Source: an uncultured Muribaculaceae bacterium
GTDB lineage: Bacteria; Bacteroidota; Bacteroidia; Bacteroidales; Muribaculaceae
Assembly: GCA_948788915.1 (NCBI GenBank)
Contig: CAQFOZ010000002.1
Coordinates: 1 to 64,000, forward strand
Direction: 5' to 3'
Length of the DNA stretch: 64,000 nucleotides
Shown here: one piece after another, positions 9,113 to 17,774 of the stretch
Layout: each line of letters opens with the position of its first letter
Numbering within the stretch: the stretch's first letter is position 1
Notes under the pieces: model-generated
Told to the model about the DNA's origin: nothing
The model's database searches: none
What the model saw: only the letters and a program-made list of their open reading frames with translations
Translations under genes and position numbers: made by a program

Positions 9113-11677
9113 TTATCTTACAATAACTTTTTCAGTTTTATTGCCCTGACGACGGATATAAATTCCCGGCTCATTTCCGCTTACCTTCACACCCTGGAGA
9201 TTGTAATAGACAACTTCGGCATTCTCGTCAGCATCTATGGATTCAACACCGGAACCACTGCCCTGAATATTAACAGGCACAGTCTTTAGTGTAAGTTTTG
9301 GGAACGCAGTATTGGTCATGGCACAAACAGCACCATCATAATTCTTCGAGAATGTAAACACACCGGCGGCGTTTGTAAAGTCAGTTGCCGGGATATCTGC
9401 ATTTGCACTGTCAACCCATTTGAACACAGTCTCAACGCCATTCACATTTGCTTGTGCGGAAAGATCAACTTTCCCGTTAACTTCCTCAACCTGGACAGGT
9501 GCCTGCAGATTATATGTGAGTGTTCCCGATACAGAAGACACGGCAGGAAGTGTGGCGAATGTAAACGCGTTATTGTTAAGGTTTACATTTTTAGCCTTTG
9601 CGGGAAGTTTTACGGGGGTAGCACCCAACTTGTTGTTCAAGAGGAATATGTCTATTGTGGAAGAAGTGATGCCTGAGCCGTCAAACGTTGTAAGTTCGTT
9701 ATAGTTCAGAGTCAAACGAGTCAATTTGTCGCTCGTTATCTTCAGATCGGTTATTTCGTTTCCTATCAGAGACAGAAGAGTGAGATTTTTCGCATCTGCA
9801 AGATTTGGCGTCAGCCCGACAAAATTTGCATAGAGGTTCTGCAATGCGGGAAGTTTTTTTAGGTCGAGTGACGCTATTTTGTTGTCACCGAAAGTTTTTG
9901 AGGCACCTGAATACTGATTGGACAATTCAAGATAGGTAAGTTTGGCAAGGTTAATGTCAAAGGCACTCAATTTATTGGCTCTGAGACTGAGTTTGATCAC
10001 CTCAGGATTATTGTCGAGACTCAGGGCAGTAAGCTCATTATTATTAAGCGACACCTTATTCAAACCGACAAGTTTGCCGAGATCAATACCCGTAATCTGC
10101 GCGGAAGTAGCCTTGCCGTCCTTATATGTACCATCCACGCATACAGCTGTTAAGGTAGCGGGATTGCCTTTGACAATAACCTTTGAACCTTTGACCTTAG
10201 GAAGAACAGATTCTTTCTCCCCGATAGCGGAGACAACCCTGTCATAATTATCGACAGCCTCAAGTTCATAAGGACCCGCAAACACCCCGTCGCCCCAATC
10301 GACATACACATCCTGACCGGCGAAATCAACCAGTGCTATAGAGATTCCGTCAGCGCCTGCAGAATATTTCACATCCATTGTAAGCATATTTTCGAGCAGA
10401 CCTACCGATGTGGCCGGGGTGGTTGACAATGTCAGTTTGGGATACGTGCCGTTGGTTATTTTACCGGTGAGATCCCTTACCGGAACATTAAAACGGAATA
10501 CTCCCGGAGAGGTCACATTATAATGGTTGTCGGCAGAAAGTTCGACAGCTGTCGTAGCCCCGTCAAGGATAGCCTCCCAGCTGAATTCAGAATCTGTGTC
10601 ACCGACTTTGGCATAACCGCTGAAGTCAACAATATTCTCCGCGTTAAGAGTGTTTTTGACTGCAGCCTGTGGAGAATAAACAAAATTTGCGGCACTCTTG
10701 ACACATGCTGTCGGAGGCAATGTACCAAATACAAAATTATTGTAGCTCAGATTCAAACGCATCAGACGATTCTTTGAGACATCCGGGAGTTTAATGCTTT
10801 TAAGCTGGTTGTGATTCAACATGGCAATTACTTTGCCGTCACCGGTTGTAGCCAGATCCAAATTGCTCAGGTCAAGATCTGAAAGTTTGTTCCACTGGGC
10901 ATTGAAAGTTTTAAGTTTTGTACAAGCTTTTACATCCAGAGCGGTAAGATTACAACAATTGACATTCAGCGTCAGAAGCTCCGTATTCTTGCTCAAATCC
11001 AAAGTGGGTTTGATCCAACCTGAGTATACGTTGCAATCATTTCCATTGAGTTGAAGATACTGCAGCTTTGGACAGTTAGACCATTTGGAACCAATCACAT
11101 GGTTAGTTCCCAAAGTAACTGTACCGGCTGTCGTATTTGTCGTATTATTGACATCTATAAATGTCAGAGTCTCGGTGGCCGGCAATTTAAGAGTTGCGAG
11201 AGCATTATTGTTTGCATAAAGTTTCTGAAGCTTGGTACAATTGCTGATATCAAGGCTTTCTATATTATTTGTATTAACGGTAAGTTCAACCAGTCCACTG
11301 AGTTTGGATACATCGATTGTCTTGACTTTCTGGTTCTCATTGAACGCAGCCTGATAACTGACCTCAAGACGCTGCACATCTTCAGGAGTCTCGCCATAAA
11401 CAGTAATTGTTGTTCCGGCAATCTTGCCGGAAAGCTTTGTGTTATCGCCATAGCCGTCATCATTTGAATTTACAGTGACAGCGGAAGACAGTTTGCCGTT
11501 ACCCCAGTCTACCTGGACTTTAAGGCCGTTAGTGGCGGACATGTCAAAATTGTAATCGGTGCCAACGGCAGCCTGATCAAAAGTAAAATTAAATAGAGCA
11601 ACCTGCTCTGCCGAAGCCGACGATGCTGAAAAACCAAGCATTGCGGCAACAATGGAGTAAGTAAATAATTTCTTCAT
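9113..11677 (-). CDS. Secreted leucine-rich-repeat surface protein with a type IX-like C-terminal tail
   Basis: 854 residues from the ATG at 11677, chosen over 11701 because it opens directly with a signal peptide (MKKLFTYSIVAAMLGFSASS). The body has many leucine-rich repeats of the form L-x-x-L-x-L-x-x-N-x-L. The protein is an internal duplication: each half ends in a non-LRR domain with the same closing phrase, TNGTYPKLTLSTTP near 410 and TNTAFPKLTLKTVP near 795. The end (YYNLQGVKVSGNEPGIYIRR, then KVIVR) matches the tail of the 378-1217 protein, pointing to a shared export or anchoring route. LRR proteins of this kind bind proteins or glycans. It stands alone between its own terminator and a divergent pckA. 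Confidence 0.85.
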   Translation of the reverse strand: MKKLFTYSIVAAMLGFSASSASAEQVALFNFTFDQAAVGTDYNFDMSATNGLKVQVDWGNGKLSSAVTVNSNDDGYGDNTKLSGKIAGTTITVYGETPEDVQRLEVSYQAAFNENQKVKTIDVSKLSGLVELTVNTNNIESLDISNCTKLQKLYANNNALATLKLPATETLTFIDVNNTTNTTAGTVTLGTNHVIGSKWSNCPKLQYLQLNGNDCNVYSGWIKPTLDLSKNTELLTLNVNCCNLTALDVKACTKLKTFNAQWNKLSDLDLSNLDLATTGDGKVIAMLNHNQLKSIKLPDVSKNRLMRLNLSYNNFVFGTLPPTACVKSAANFVYSPQAAVKNTLNAENIVDFSGYAKVGDTDSEFSWEAILDGATTAVELSADNHYNVTSPGVFRFNVPVRDLTGKITNGTYPKLTLSTTPATSVGLLENMLTMDVKYSAGADGISIALVDFAGQDVYVDWGDGVFAGPYELEAVDNYDRVVSAIGEKESVLPKVKGSKVIVKGNPATLTAVCVDGTYKDGKATSAQITGIDLGKLVGLNKVSLNNNELTALSLDNNPEVIKLSLRANKLSAFDINLAKLTYLELSNQYSGASKTFGDNKIASLDLKKLPALQNLYANFVGLTPNLADAKNLTLLSLIGNEITDLKITSDKLTRLTLNYNELTTFDGSGITSSTIDIFLLNNKLGATPVKLPAKAKNVNLNNNAFTFATLPAVSSVSGTLTYNLQAPVQVEEVNGKVDLSAQANVNGVETVFKWVDSANADIPATDFTNAAGVFTFSKNYDGAVCAMTNTAFPKLTLKTVPVNIQGSGSGVESIDADENAEVVYYNLQGVKVSGNEPGIYIRRQGNKTEKVIVR

Positions 11678-11705
11678 AAAAACAAGTTTAAGTAACTTCA
11701 ATCGC

Positions 11706-11713
11706 CAAATTTA
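11706..11713 (-). promoter_or_regulatory. Probable -7 box for the LRR surface-protein gene
   Basis: The minus strand reads TAAATTTG, a match to TAnnTTTG, 28 bases before the ATG at 11677. I see no clean TTTG at -33. A copy of the TTTAGAAAC motif lies at 11724-11732 in the spacer. Confidence 0.4.
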
Positions 11714-11841
11714 AGTAATCTAATTTAGAAACCATTTAATTTTATTACGATTTTTCGTAAAATAGTTCTAAATTGGAATCTTTACCCGCAAATAATTAAA
11801 GAATTTTTTCTTTAATAGGCTTTTTATTTAAAAATTTTGAT

Positions 11842-11849
11842 TAATTTTG
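11842..11849 (+). promoter_or_regulatory. Probable -7 box for pckA
   Basis: TAATTTTG matches TAnnTTTG. The upstream -33 position has no good TTTG. If used, it gives a leader of about 200 bases before pckA, holding the hairpin at 11917-11938. The 378-base gap 11678-12055 contains no gene. Confidence 0.4.
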
Positions 11850-11916
11850 CGATACGGATTACCTTGCTTTAGCAACAATTGCATCCTCAATCCTAATTAA
11901 CCGAAATGAATGTTAA

Positions 11917-11938
11917 CTTTCGCCTCCGGTGGTGAAAG
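11917..11938 (+). promoter_or_regulatory. Hairpin in the pckA leader
   Basis: CTTTCGCC (11917-11924) pairs with GGTGAAAG (11931-11938) over 8 bp with one G-U pair and a 6-base loop (TCCGGT). It is followed by ATTTTAAAT, too weak for a clear terminator. A leader structure controlling pckA is possible but unproven. Confidence 0.35.
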
Positions 11939-12055
11939 ATTTTAAATAAAAAGTGTTTATAATTAAAGGCATACTATAGAGTTTATTTTAACACGCTATC
12001 AGCAAAGAATCACAAAAGAACTTTAAAAACAAACCCAAATAAATATCTAAGATTT

Positions 12056-13660
12056 ATGGCAACATTAGATCTGTCCCAGTATGGGATCAAGGATGTGACA
12101 AAAATTATTCACAATCCGTCTTACGAAGAGTTATACAAGGATGAGACAAACCCGGCTCTCGAAGGTTATGAAAAAGGCGTGGAAACAGACCTTGGTGCAG
12201 TAGATGTATTCACAGGCGTTTACACAGGTCGTTCACCTAAGGACAAATACCTTGTAAAAGACGAAGTAACAGAAGACACCGTATGGTGGACAACTGACGG
12301 ATACAAGAACGACAACAAACCGATCTCTACTGAGGTATGGGATCAGCTTCGCGAGAAGGCCGTAAAAGAGCTTAGCGATAAGACTCTCTATGTTGTCGAC
12401 TGCTTCTGCGGTGCCAACGAGGCAACACGTCTTAACGTTCGATTCATCATGGAGGTTGCATGGCAGGCACATTTCGTGACAAACATGTTCATCCGTCCTT
12501 CAAAAGAGGAGCTCGAAAACTTCAAGCCCGACTTCGTTGTGTTCAACGCATCAAAAGCAAAATGCGAGAACTATAAAGAACTGGGTCTCCACTCAGAGAC
12601 AGTTGTGGCATTCAACATCAAACAGCGCGAGCAGGTAATCATCAACACTTGGTATGGCGGTGAGATGAAGAAAGGTATGTTCTCAATGATGAACTACTTC
12701 AATCCTCTCCGTGGCATCGCATCTATGCACTGCTCTGCCAACACCAACATGGACGAAACCTCTTCAGCAATCTTCTTCGGTCTGTCCGGAACAGGCAAGA
12801 CCACACTTTCAACCGATCCGAAACGTAAACTTATCGGTGATGACGAGCACGGTTGGGACAATGACGGTGTGTTCAACTACGAAGGCGGCTGCTACGCCAA
12901 GGTTATCAACCTGTCAAAAGAAAACGAGCCCGATATCTACGGTGCCATCAAACGCGACGCTCTTCTCGAGAATGTTACAGTGGAAGCTGACGGCAAATGT
13001 GACTTCGCTGACAAGAGTGTAACAGAGAACACCCGTGTATCCTATCCTATCTATCATATAGAGAACATCGTTAAGCCCGTATCAAAGGGTCCGGCTGCAA
13101 AACAGGTAATCTTCCTTAGCGCTGACGCATTTGGAGTACTTCCTCCTGTAGCCATCCTCAACAACGAGCAGGCAAAATATTACTTCCTCAGTGGCTTCAC
13201 CGCAAAACTTGCAGGAACAGAGCGTGGCATCACAGAGCCGACTCCTACATTCTCCGCATGTTTCGGTCAGGCATTCCTTTCACTGCATCCTACAAAATAT
13301 GCAGAGGAACTTGAGAAGAAGATGAGTGCAAACGGTGCCAAAGCATATCTTGTGAACACAGGCTGGAACGGTACAGGCAAGCGTATCTCAATTCCTGACA
13401 CACGCGGTATCATCGACGACATCCTGAACGGTGACATCGAAAAAGCTCCTACAAAGGTTCTTCCTTACTTCGATTTCGTTATTCCTACAGAGCTTCCAGG
13501 TGTAAACCCAGCTATCCTTGATCCACGCGACACATATGCAGATCCTAAGGAATGGGATGAGAAGGCAAAGAAACTTGCTGAGATGTTTATCAACAACTTC
13601 AAGAAGTTTGAGACAAACGCTGCCGGCAAGGCTCTCGTAGCAGCAGGTCCAAAACTCTGA
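12056..13660 (+). CDS. pckA: Phosphoenolpyruvate carboxykinase (ATP)
   Basis: 534 residues, the usual length for the ATP-type enzyme. It interconverts oxaloacetate + ATP with PEP + CO2 + ADP. In gut Bacteroidales it mostly runs toward oxaloacetate, feeding the succinate/propionate branch. Visible motifs are the substrate-binding TGRSPKDK near residue 58, the P-loop GLSGTGKT (242-249) and the metal-binding [20 protein letters not shown] just after it. The [16 protein letters not shown] segment near 435 is also typical. The gene is monocistronic, with a strong terminator at 13683-13721. Codon use is smooth and looks highly expressed. Confidence 0.98.
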   Translation: MATLDLSQYGIKDVTKIIHNPSYEELYKDETNPALEGYEKGVETDLGAVDVFTGVYTGRSPKDKYLVKDEVTEDTVWWTTDGYKNDNKPISTEVWDQLREKAVKELSDKTLYVVDCFCGANEATRLNVRFIMEVAWQAHFVTNMFIRPSKEELENFKPDFVVFNASKAKCENYKELGLHSETVVAFNIKQREQVIINTWYGGEMKKGMFSMMNYFNPLRGIASMHCSANTNMDETSSAIFFGLSGTGKTTLSTDPKRKLIGDDEHGWDNDGVFNYEGGCYAKVINLSKENEPDIYGAIKRDALLENVTVEADGKCDFADKSVTENTRVSYPIYHIENIVKPVSKGPAAKQVIFLSADAFGVLPPVAILNNEQAKYYFLSGFTAKLAGTERGITEPTPTFSACFGQAFLSLHPTKYAEELEKKMSANGAKAYLVNTGWNGTGKRISIPDTRGIIDDILNGDIEKAPTKVLPYFDFVIPTELPGVNPAILDPRDTYADPKEWDEKAKKLAEMFINNFKKFETNAAGKALVAAGPKL

Positions 13661-13682
13661 TAATCTACTAATTATCAAATAT

Positions 13683-13721
13683 AATAAGAGGTACTTCTTC
13701 AAGAGTGCCTCTTATTTTTTT
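13683..13721 (+). terminator. Intrinsic terminator of pckA
   Basis: A 12-bp stem (13683-13694 with 13705-13716, one T-G pair) has a 10-base loop and is followed by a run of T. It lies 22 bases after the pckA stop. Confidence 0.85.
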
Positions 13722-13783
13722 ACTCCAATTCCCTCGAATTAAGATTTTTTATTATAACTTTAAAGACTAAGAAACTGTCATCT

Positions 13784-15274
13784 ATGGACATAACCGGCGA
13801 GAACATATTGCTTCTAAGTTCATTCCTGTTGATTGCAGGAGTAATGATAGGGAAATCAAGTTACAGGACAGGTCTTCCGCTGTTGCTGGTTTTCCTGCTT
13901 GTCGGTATGTTTTTTGGCATTGACGGTCTGGGTGTCCATTTCAACGATATGCACACAGCACAATTCATAGGCATGATAGCCCTGTGTGTAATATTGTTCA
14001 GCGGTGGTCTCAGCACGAATTTCAAATCAATACGCCCGGTGATCGGTCCGGGACTTACACTTGCCACAGCAGGAGTAATCATAACCGCATTGCTGACAGG
14101 TCTATTTATTTTCTGGTTATCGGGAGTCAAATGGACAAACATACATTTCCCTCTTATTTCCTCTTTATTGCTCGCAGCCACAATGTCCTCCACAGATTCG
14201 GCATCGGTATTCGGCATCCTTGGCGGCCAGAATATCAGACTGCGACAGAATTTGCGTCCGATGCTTGAACTGGAAAGCGGTTCTAACGATCCGATGGCAT
14301 ATATGCTTACGATACTGCTGATCGGATGTGTCTCGCTTGAAGATTCTCTTTCAGCCGGTTCAATTGCCGTTCAGCTGATACTTCAGTTTGGTGTCGGAAG
14401 CGGGCTTGGTGCCGTCTTGGGATGGGCGGGGAGCCGATTGGCCGTCTTTTACACCAGAATCGGCAAGGGTAGAAAAGAGGACAGCGGACAGACCACGGCT
14501 ATGATCTCTATTCTTCTTGTCGCGCTTGTGTTCCTGACGTTCACACTCACCTCATTGTGTCAGGGCAACGGCTACCTGGCAGTATATATATGCGGAATGG
14601 TTATAGGAAACTCAAAGATTCCGTTCAAATCGAGCGTCACAAAATTTATGGACGGCATAACCTGGCTTGCACAAATAGTTGTGTTTATCATGCTCGGACT
14701 ACTTGTAAATCCACATGAAATGCTTGTTGTGGCACCGGTATCCATCCTTATCGGGGCATTCATGATAATAATAGGGCGCCCTGCCGGTGTTTTCCTGTGT
14801 CTGGCTCCTTTCCGGAAGATTACAAATAAAGCCCGGTTATTTGTGTCTTGGGTAGGTCTCAGAGGTGCGGTACCGATAATATTCGCGACATATCCCGTAA
14901 TCGCCGACGTGCCCGGCGCATCGCAAATTTTTAATATCGTTTTCTTTGTCACGATCCTCTCTCTTGTCGTGCAGGGAACGACAATAATATCTGTGGCACG
15001 AAAGCTGGATCTCATAGATACAGACAGTACTCATGTCGAACCATTCGGAGTAGAATTATCCGATGAGCACACAGCCTCCCTGCAGACGATGATATTGACA
15101 CAAGAGGATTTAGCCGAAGGAAATACCCTGAAGGATATGCAGCTTCCGGAAGGCACACTGGTCATGATGATTCGCAGAGACGGCAAATATATAATACCCA
15201 ACGGCAAACGCCGTCTTTCTCCCGGAGACACGCTTCTGCTGATTAAAGAGACCGATTGCCAGTCCGTTTCCTGA
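13784..15274 (+). CDS. CPA1-type cation (K+ or Na+)/proton antiporter with RCK_C domain
   Basis: 496 residues. The first about 390 form 12 or so membrane helices of the NhaP/CvrA branch, with conserved SSTDSASVFGIL and ELESGSNDPMAYMLT blocks that hold the ion-binding acidic residues, and WVGLRGAVPI in a later helix. The last about 80 residues (after FGVELSDEHTA) are an RCK_C/TrkA-C regulatory domain ending in PGDTLLLIKET. Family members export K+ or Na+ in exchange for protons and help with pH and osmotic balance. It has no operon partner: pckA ends in a terminator upstream, and a separate promoter follows. Confidence 0.92.
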   Translation: MDITGENILLLSSFLLIAGVMIGKSSYRTGLPLLLVFLLVGMFFGIDGLGVHFNDMHTAQFIGMIALCVILFSGGLSTNFKSIRPVIGPGLTLATAGVIITALLTGLFIFWLSGVKWTNIHFPLISSLLLAATMSSTDSASVFGILGGQNIRLRQNLRPMLELESGSNDPMAYMLTILLIGCVSLEDSLSAGSIAVQLILQFGVGSGLGAVLGWAGSRLAVFYTRIGKGRKEDSGQTTAMISILLVALVFLTFTLTSLCQGNGYLAVYICGMVIGNSKIPFKSSVTKFMDGITWLAQIVVFIMLGLLVNPHEMLVVAPVSILIGAFMIIIGRPAGVFLCLAPFRKITNKARLFVSWVGLRGAVPIIFATYPVIADVPGASQIFNIVFFVTILSLVVQGTTIISVARKLDLIDTDSTHVEPFGVELSDEHTASLQTMILTQEDLAEGNTLKDMQLPEGTLVMMIRRDGKYIIPNGKRRLSPGDTLLLIKETDCQSVS

Positions 15275-15312
15275 ACGACTCAGGCACATATGAAACATAC
15301 TCTTAGAATGCG

Positions 15313-15344
15313 TTTGCAAGAATTCAAATAAATAATTAATTTTG
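15313..15344 (+). promoter_or_regulatory. Strong Bacteroidetes-type promoter upstream of a structured leader
   Basis: TTTG (15313-15316), a 20-base spacer and TAATTTTG (15337-15344) give an exact match to the consensus. Transcription should start near 15350, more than 300 bases before the next believable start codon (15667). Confidence 0.65.
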
Positions 15345-15349
15345 TGGGA

Positions 15350-15603
15350 GGTTGAACGCATTTACGTTTGACCGGACATAATTAAAAAAGCGTTTCTGTT
15401 TTATCCTTGATTCGAAAATCGCCAAATTTTTAATGAAGAGGGAGAAGCAGTCATAAACGCTCATGCTTGTCGCGTATCCGCTCCCCGGCAAGAGGTGTAT
15501 ATCGATATCCGATAAGGCGTGGGAGCGGACTGTTTATTTCTTCAAGGCGTTTGGCGATACCCCGAATCAGATAACCAGTGGTATACCGTCCTACGCTTTT
15601 TTC
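15350..15603 (+). ncRNA. Candidate structured RNA or long structured leader
   Basis: The roughly 250 bases after the promoter hold no believable gene but several nested inverted repeats. ATAAAC (15453-15458) pairs with GTTTAT (15532-15537) around CCGCTCCC (15478-15485) and GGGAGCGG (15521-15528). TATCG/CGATA (about 15500-15514) forms the inner hairpin. A late element, AAGGCGT (15544-15550) with ACGCTTT, is followed by a T-run at about 15597-15602, as in a terminator. GTGGGA at 15345 could pair with TCCTAC near 15588. I saw no RNase P, tmRNA or SRP signature; 6S RNA cannot be excluded by eye. It may instead be a riboregulatory leader for the gene at 15667. Confidence 0.35.
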
Positions 15604-15666
15604 TGTATAATTACCAGGACTAATTACCAACAGCCATGTGAGGGACGGACAAGGCTTCACTCTTTT

Positions 15667-17760
15667 ATGAACCAATCCAATTTATCCCAATGGCGTCAAT
15701 CGACTAATTTAATTTTCTGGGGAATCCTTATTCTCAGTCTGTGCGGCTGGATTGCAAGTTTTTTAGGATATTTCACCGGTGTTGCAGACATTATTGACGG
15801 ATTCTATTCTGCGGCAAGCCAAATAAGCGGTAACCCTAAGGAATCAATGCCATTTGTTTCCGGATTCTACACTGCCTACTATTTGTTTCAGACAATCACT
15901 CTGGCAGGCTGGGCAATGTATCTCGCCGGCCTCAGTAAATTCAGATCCGTTCAACCGACAGAAAATACCCGGAGATTTACCGGACGCCTGAATACGGCAT
16001 GCTGGCTGGGAGTGGCAGCAATTGTAATCGGACTTATCAACGGAATGATGAACTGGATCTTCATGATCCTGTTTATGGTTATCGGCTGGGTCCTGACATT
16101 GATCTCATACATAAAGTTCATGAATGCGTTCGGTGAATTGAAACACTGCGAAGAATGGAACGGACACGCACAAAGCGGAGCCGGAAAGCTGCGCTTGTCG
16201 GCAAGCCTTAACATCTGGCTTATTTTCTGGCCTGTGATCTGTCTCGCCGTTGCGCTTATTATCGGAGGATCGGCATGGCAACATGCGAAATATATTTACA
16301 GCAATGCCGGTGAGTACGTGTTTGCAAATGGCATTGGCGGAATCTTCGACACCATGGAGAATTACAAAGGAATTGCTATCGCGTCCGCCATTATTCTCGG
16401 ACTCTCCGGACTCGTGTTGTCAATAGCGCAATTCATTCTGAGGCTTACGGGATGGCGTACAATTCACAACGGATTTATCCGCGAGGAATCTTATGAAAGC
16501 GCACACACTGCACCCGTAACATCTCCGGACGGTTTCTGTCACAGATGCGGCACCCCACTTGAAAGAGATGCCTCATTCTGCCATGTATGCGGTGAACGGA
16601 CAGTCGTGTCCTCTACGGGACAAAATATTCCGGACAGTACTGAAACGCCCGCGTCCTGTGAACCGGACAACAGCCCCGAGGGGGATGAAGAATCGGAACC
16701 GACCGATAACAAAAAGAAAATAATACTCTGGTGCGGCATAGCGGGTGGAGCAATTTTACTTTTGGCTCTTGTATGGTTCGCTTTTATTAAGCCAAGATTA
16801 GATGAAGCCAACGCCAAGACCGCATATGTGTATTTATGGTCAACAATTATTTATGAGTCGACAAACGGTGATGAGGGAATAAATGAACTGGCAACCCCGA
16901 AGTTTGGCGAATGGGTGAATATCATACATGCCGATTACAAAAGCGGCTGGGGAAAGGTTGCCTATGAAACTGCTTCGGGAGAAAATGTGGCAGGATATTG
17001 CAGGCTGAACGACCTTGCTGATTTCATGCATTTCACCGCCCTGAAACAGGCCGGATTCGACAAGGAATATGTGCAGGGTGCCATTCAGGCGCAAAGTCAG
17101 CGCAAAGCGGTGATGGAGTATTTTAATCTCAACAGCAACGACTCCATTAAAAGTGTCTCGGAAAACCCCGAAGGGGTATGTGCTTATGCCACCTTGGTTG
17201 ACGGAGAAGAGGTCTTTGCCTTTATCGTTGGTAAAAAGTATGATGCCGACGAACTGGTTGTCTATAAATTCAACGAAAATAAAGAGCCGGAAGAACTTTC
17301 GCGAGAGAAAGCACCTGAGGACGCGTCTGGAATCAAAGACATAAACGGAGATGTCGACAACATCAATGTAACTTATCTCTACACTAAAGACCCGGCATAT
17401 TCTGTAACCGGTACAGACAGTGAACCTGTCTATGCAGGTCAGGAATCCAACGAGCCGGAAAGTGCAGAGAGCCTGAATGTCTACAAAGGAACCATTAACA
17501 ACAAGTATGCCATTGAAATGACTCTGAATACGGATGGTGGCGCATACTATTCAGGGGAGTATTTCTACACGAAGAACAAAACACCGATACAGCTCAGAGG
17601 CCGGCTTATCGACGATTATGAACATCTTGTGCTCGAAGAATACGTAGGATTGAACAAAACCGGATCATTCAACGGCATATTGACCCGTTACGGGTATTCA
17701 GGAACCTGGACAAGCAGCGACGGCAACACAAGCTATCCTTTCAGTGTATCCAGACATTAA
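15667..17760 (+). CDS. Polytopic membrane protein with zinc ribbon and large extracytoplasmic region
   Basis: 697 residues from the ATG at 15667. An in-frame ATG at 15463 would add 68 residues from the structured leader that look non-coding, so I reject it. Order: four or five membrane helices (about 10-260), a zinc ribbon FCHRCGTPLERDASFCHVCG (Cys pairs near 291 and 306), an acidic linker, then a single helix (IILWCGIAGGAILLLALVWF, about 350). An outside region follows with an SH3-like segment (about 375-455), a low-complexity stretch, and a C-terminal beta-rich domain. The ribbon lies between helices and is probably cytosolic. The gene 14 bases downstream is probably cotranscribed. I do not recognise a named family; a stress or envelope sensor is one possibility. 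Confidence 0.75.
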   Translation: MNQSNLSQWRQSTNLIFWGILILSLCGWIASFLGYFTGVADIIDGFYSAASQISGNPKESMPFVSGFYTAYYLFQTITLAGWAMYLAGLSKFRSVQPTENTRRFTGRLNTACWLGVAAIVIGLINGMMNWIFMILFMVIGWVLTLISYIKFMNAFGELKHCEEWNGHAQSGAGKLRLSASLNIWLIFWPVICLAVALIIGGSAWQHAKYIYSNAGEYVFANGIGGIFDTMENYKGIAIASAIILGLSGLVLSIAQFILRLTGWRTIHNGFIREESYESAHTAPVTSPDGFCHRCGTPLERDASFCHVCGERTVVSSTGQNIPDSTETPASCEPDNSPEGDEESEPTDNKKKIILWCGIAGGAILLLALVWFAFIKPRLDEANAKTAYVYLWSTIIYESTNGDEGINELATPKFGEWVNIIHADYKSGWGKVAYETASGENVAGYCRLNDLADFMHFTALKQAGFDKEYVQGAIQAQSQRKAVMEYFNLNSNDSIKSVSENPEGVCAYATLVDGEEVFAFIVGKKYDADELVVYKFNENKEPEELSREKAPEDASGIKDINGDVDNINVTYLYTKDPAYSVTGTDSEPVYAGQESNEPESAESLNVYKGTINNKYAIEMTLNTDGGAYYSGEYFYTKNKTPIQLRGRLIDDYEHLVLEEYVGLNKTGSFNGILTRYGYSGTWTSSDGNTSYPFSVSRH

Positions 17761-17774
17761 TTCAAAAAACTCTT

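Noticed and set aside
15350..15603. Identity as RNase P RNA, tmRNA or SRP RNA
   Set aside because: None of their conserved blocks is visible, and there are no tRNA-like ends. 6S RNA could not be decided by eye.
15463..15666. Extension of the zinc-ribbon membrane protein to the ATG at 15463
   Set aside because: The added 68 residues look like translated structured RNA, and the ATG at 15667 gives a normal membrane-protein start.
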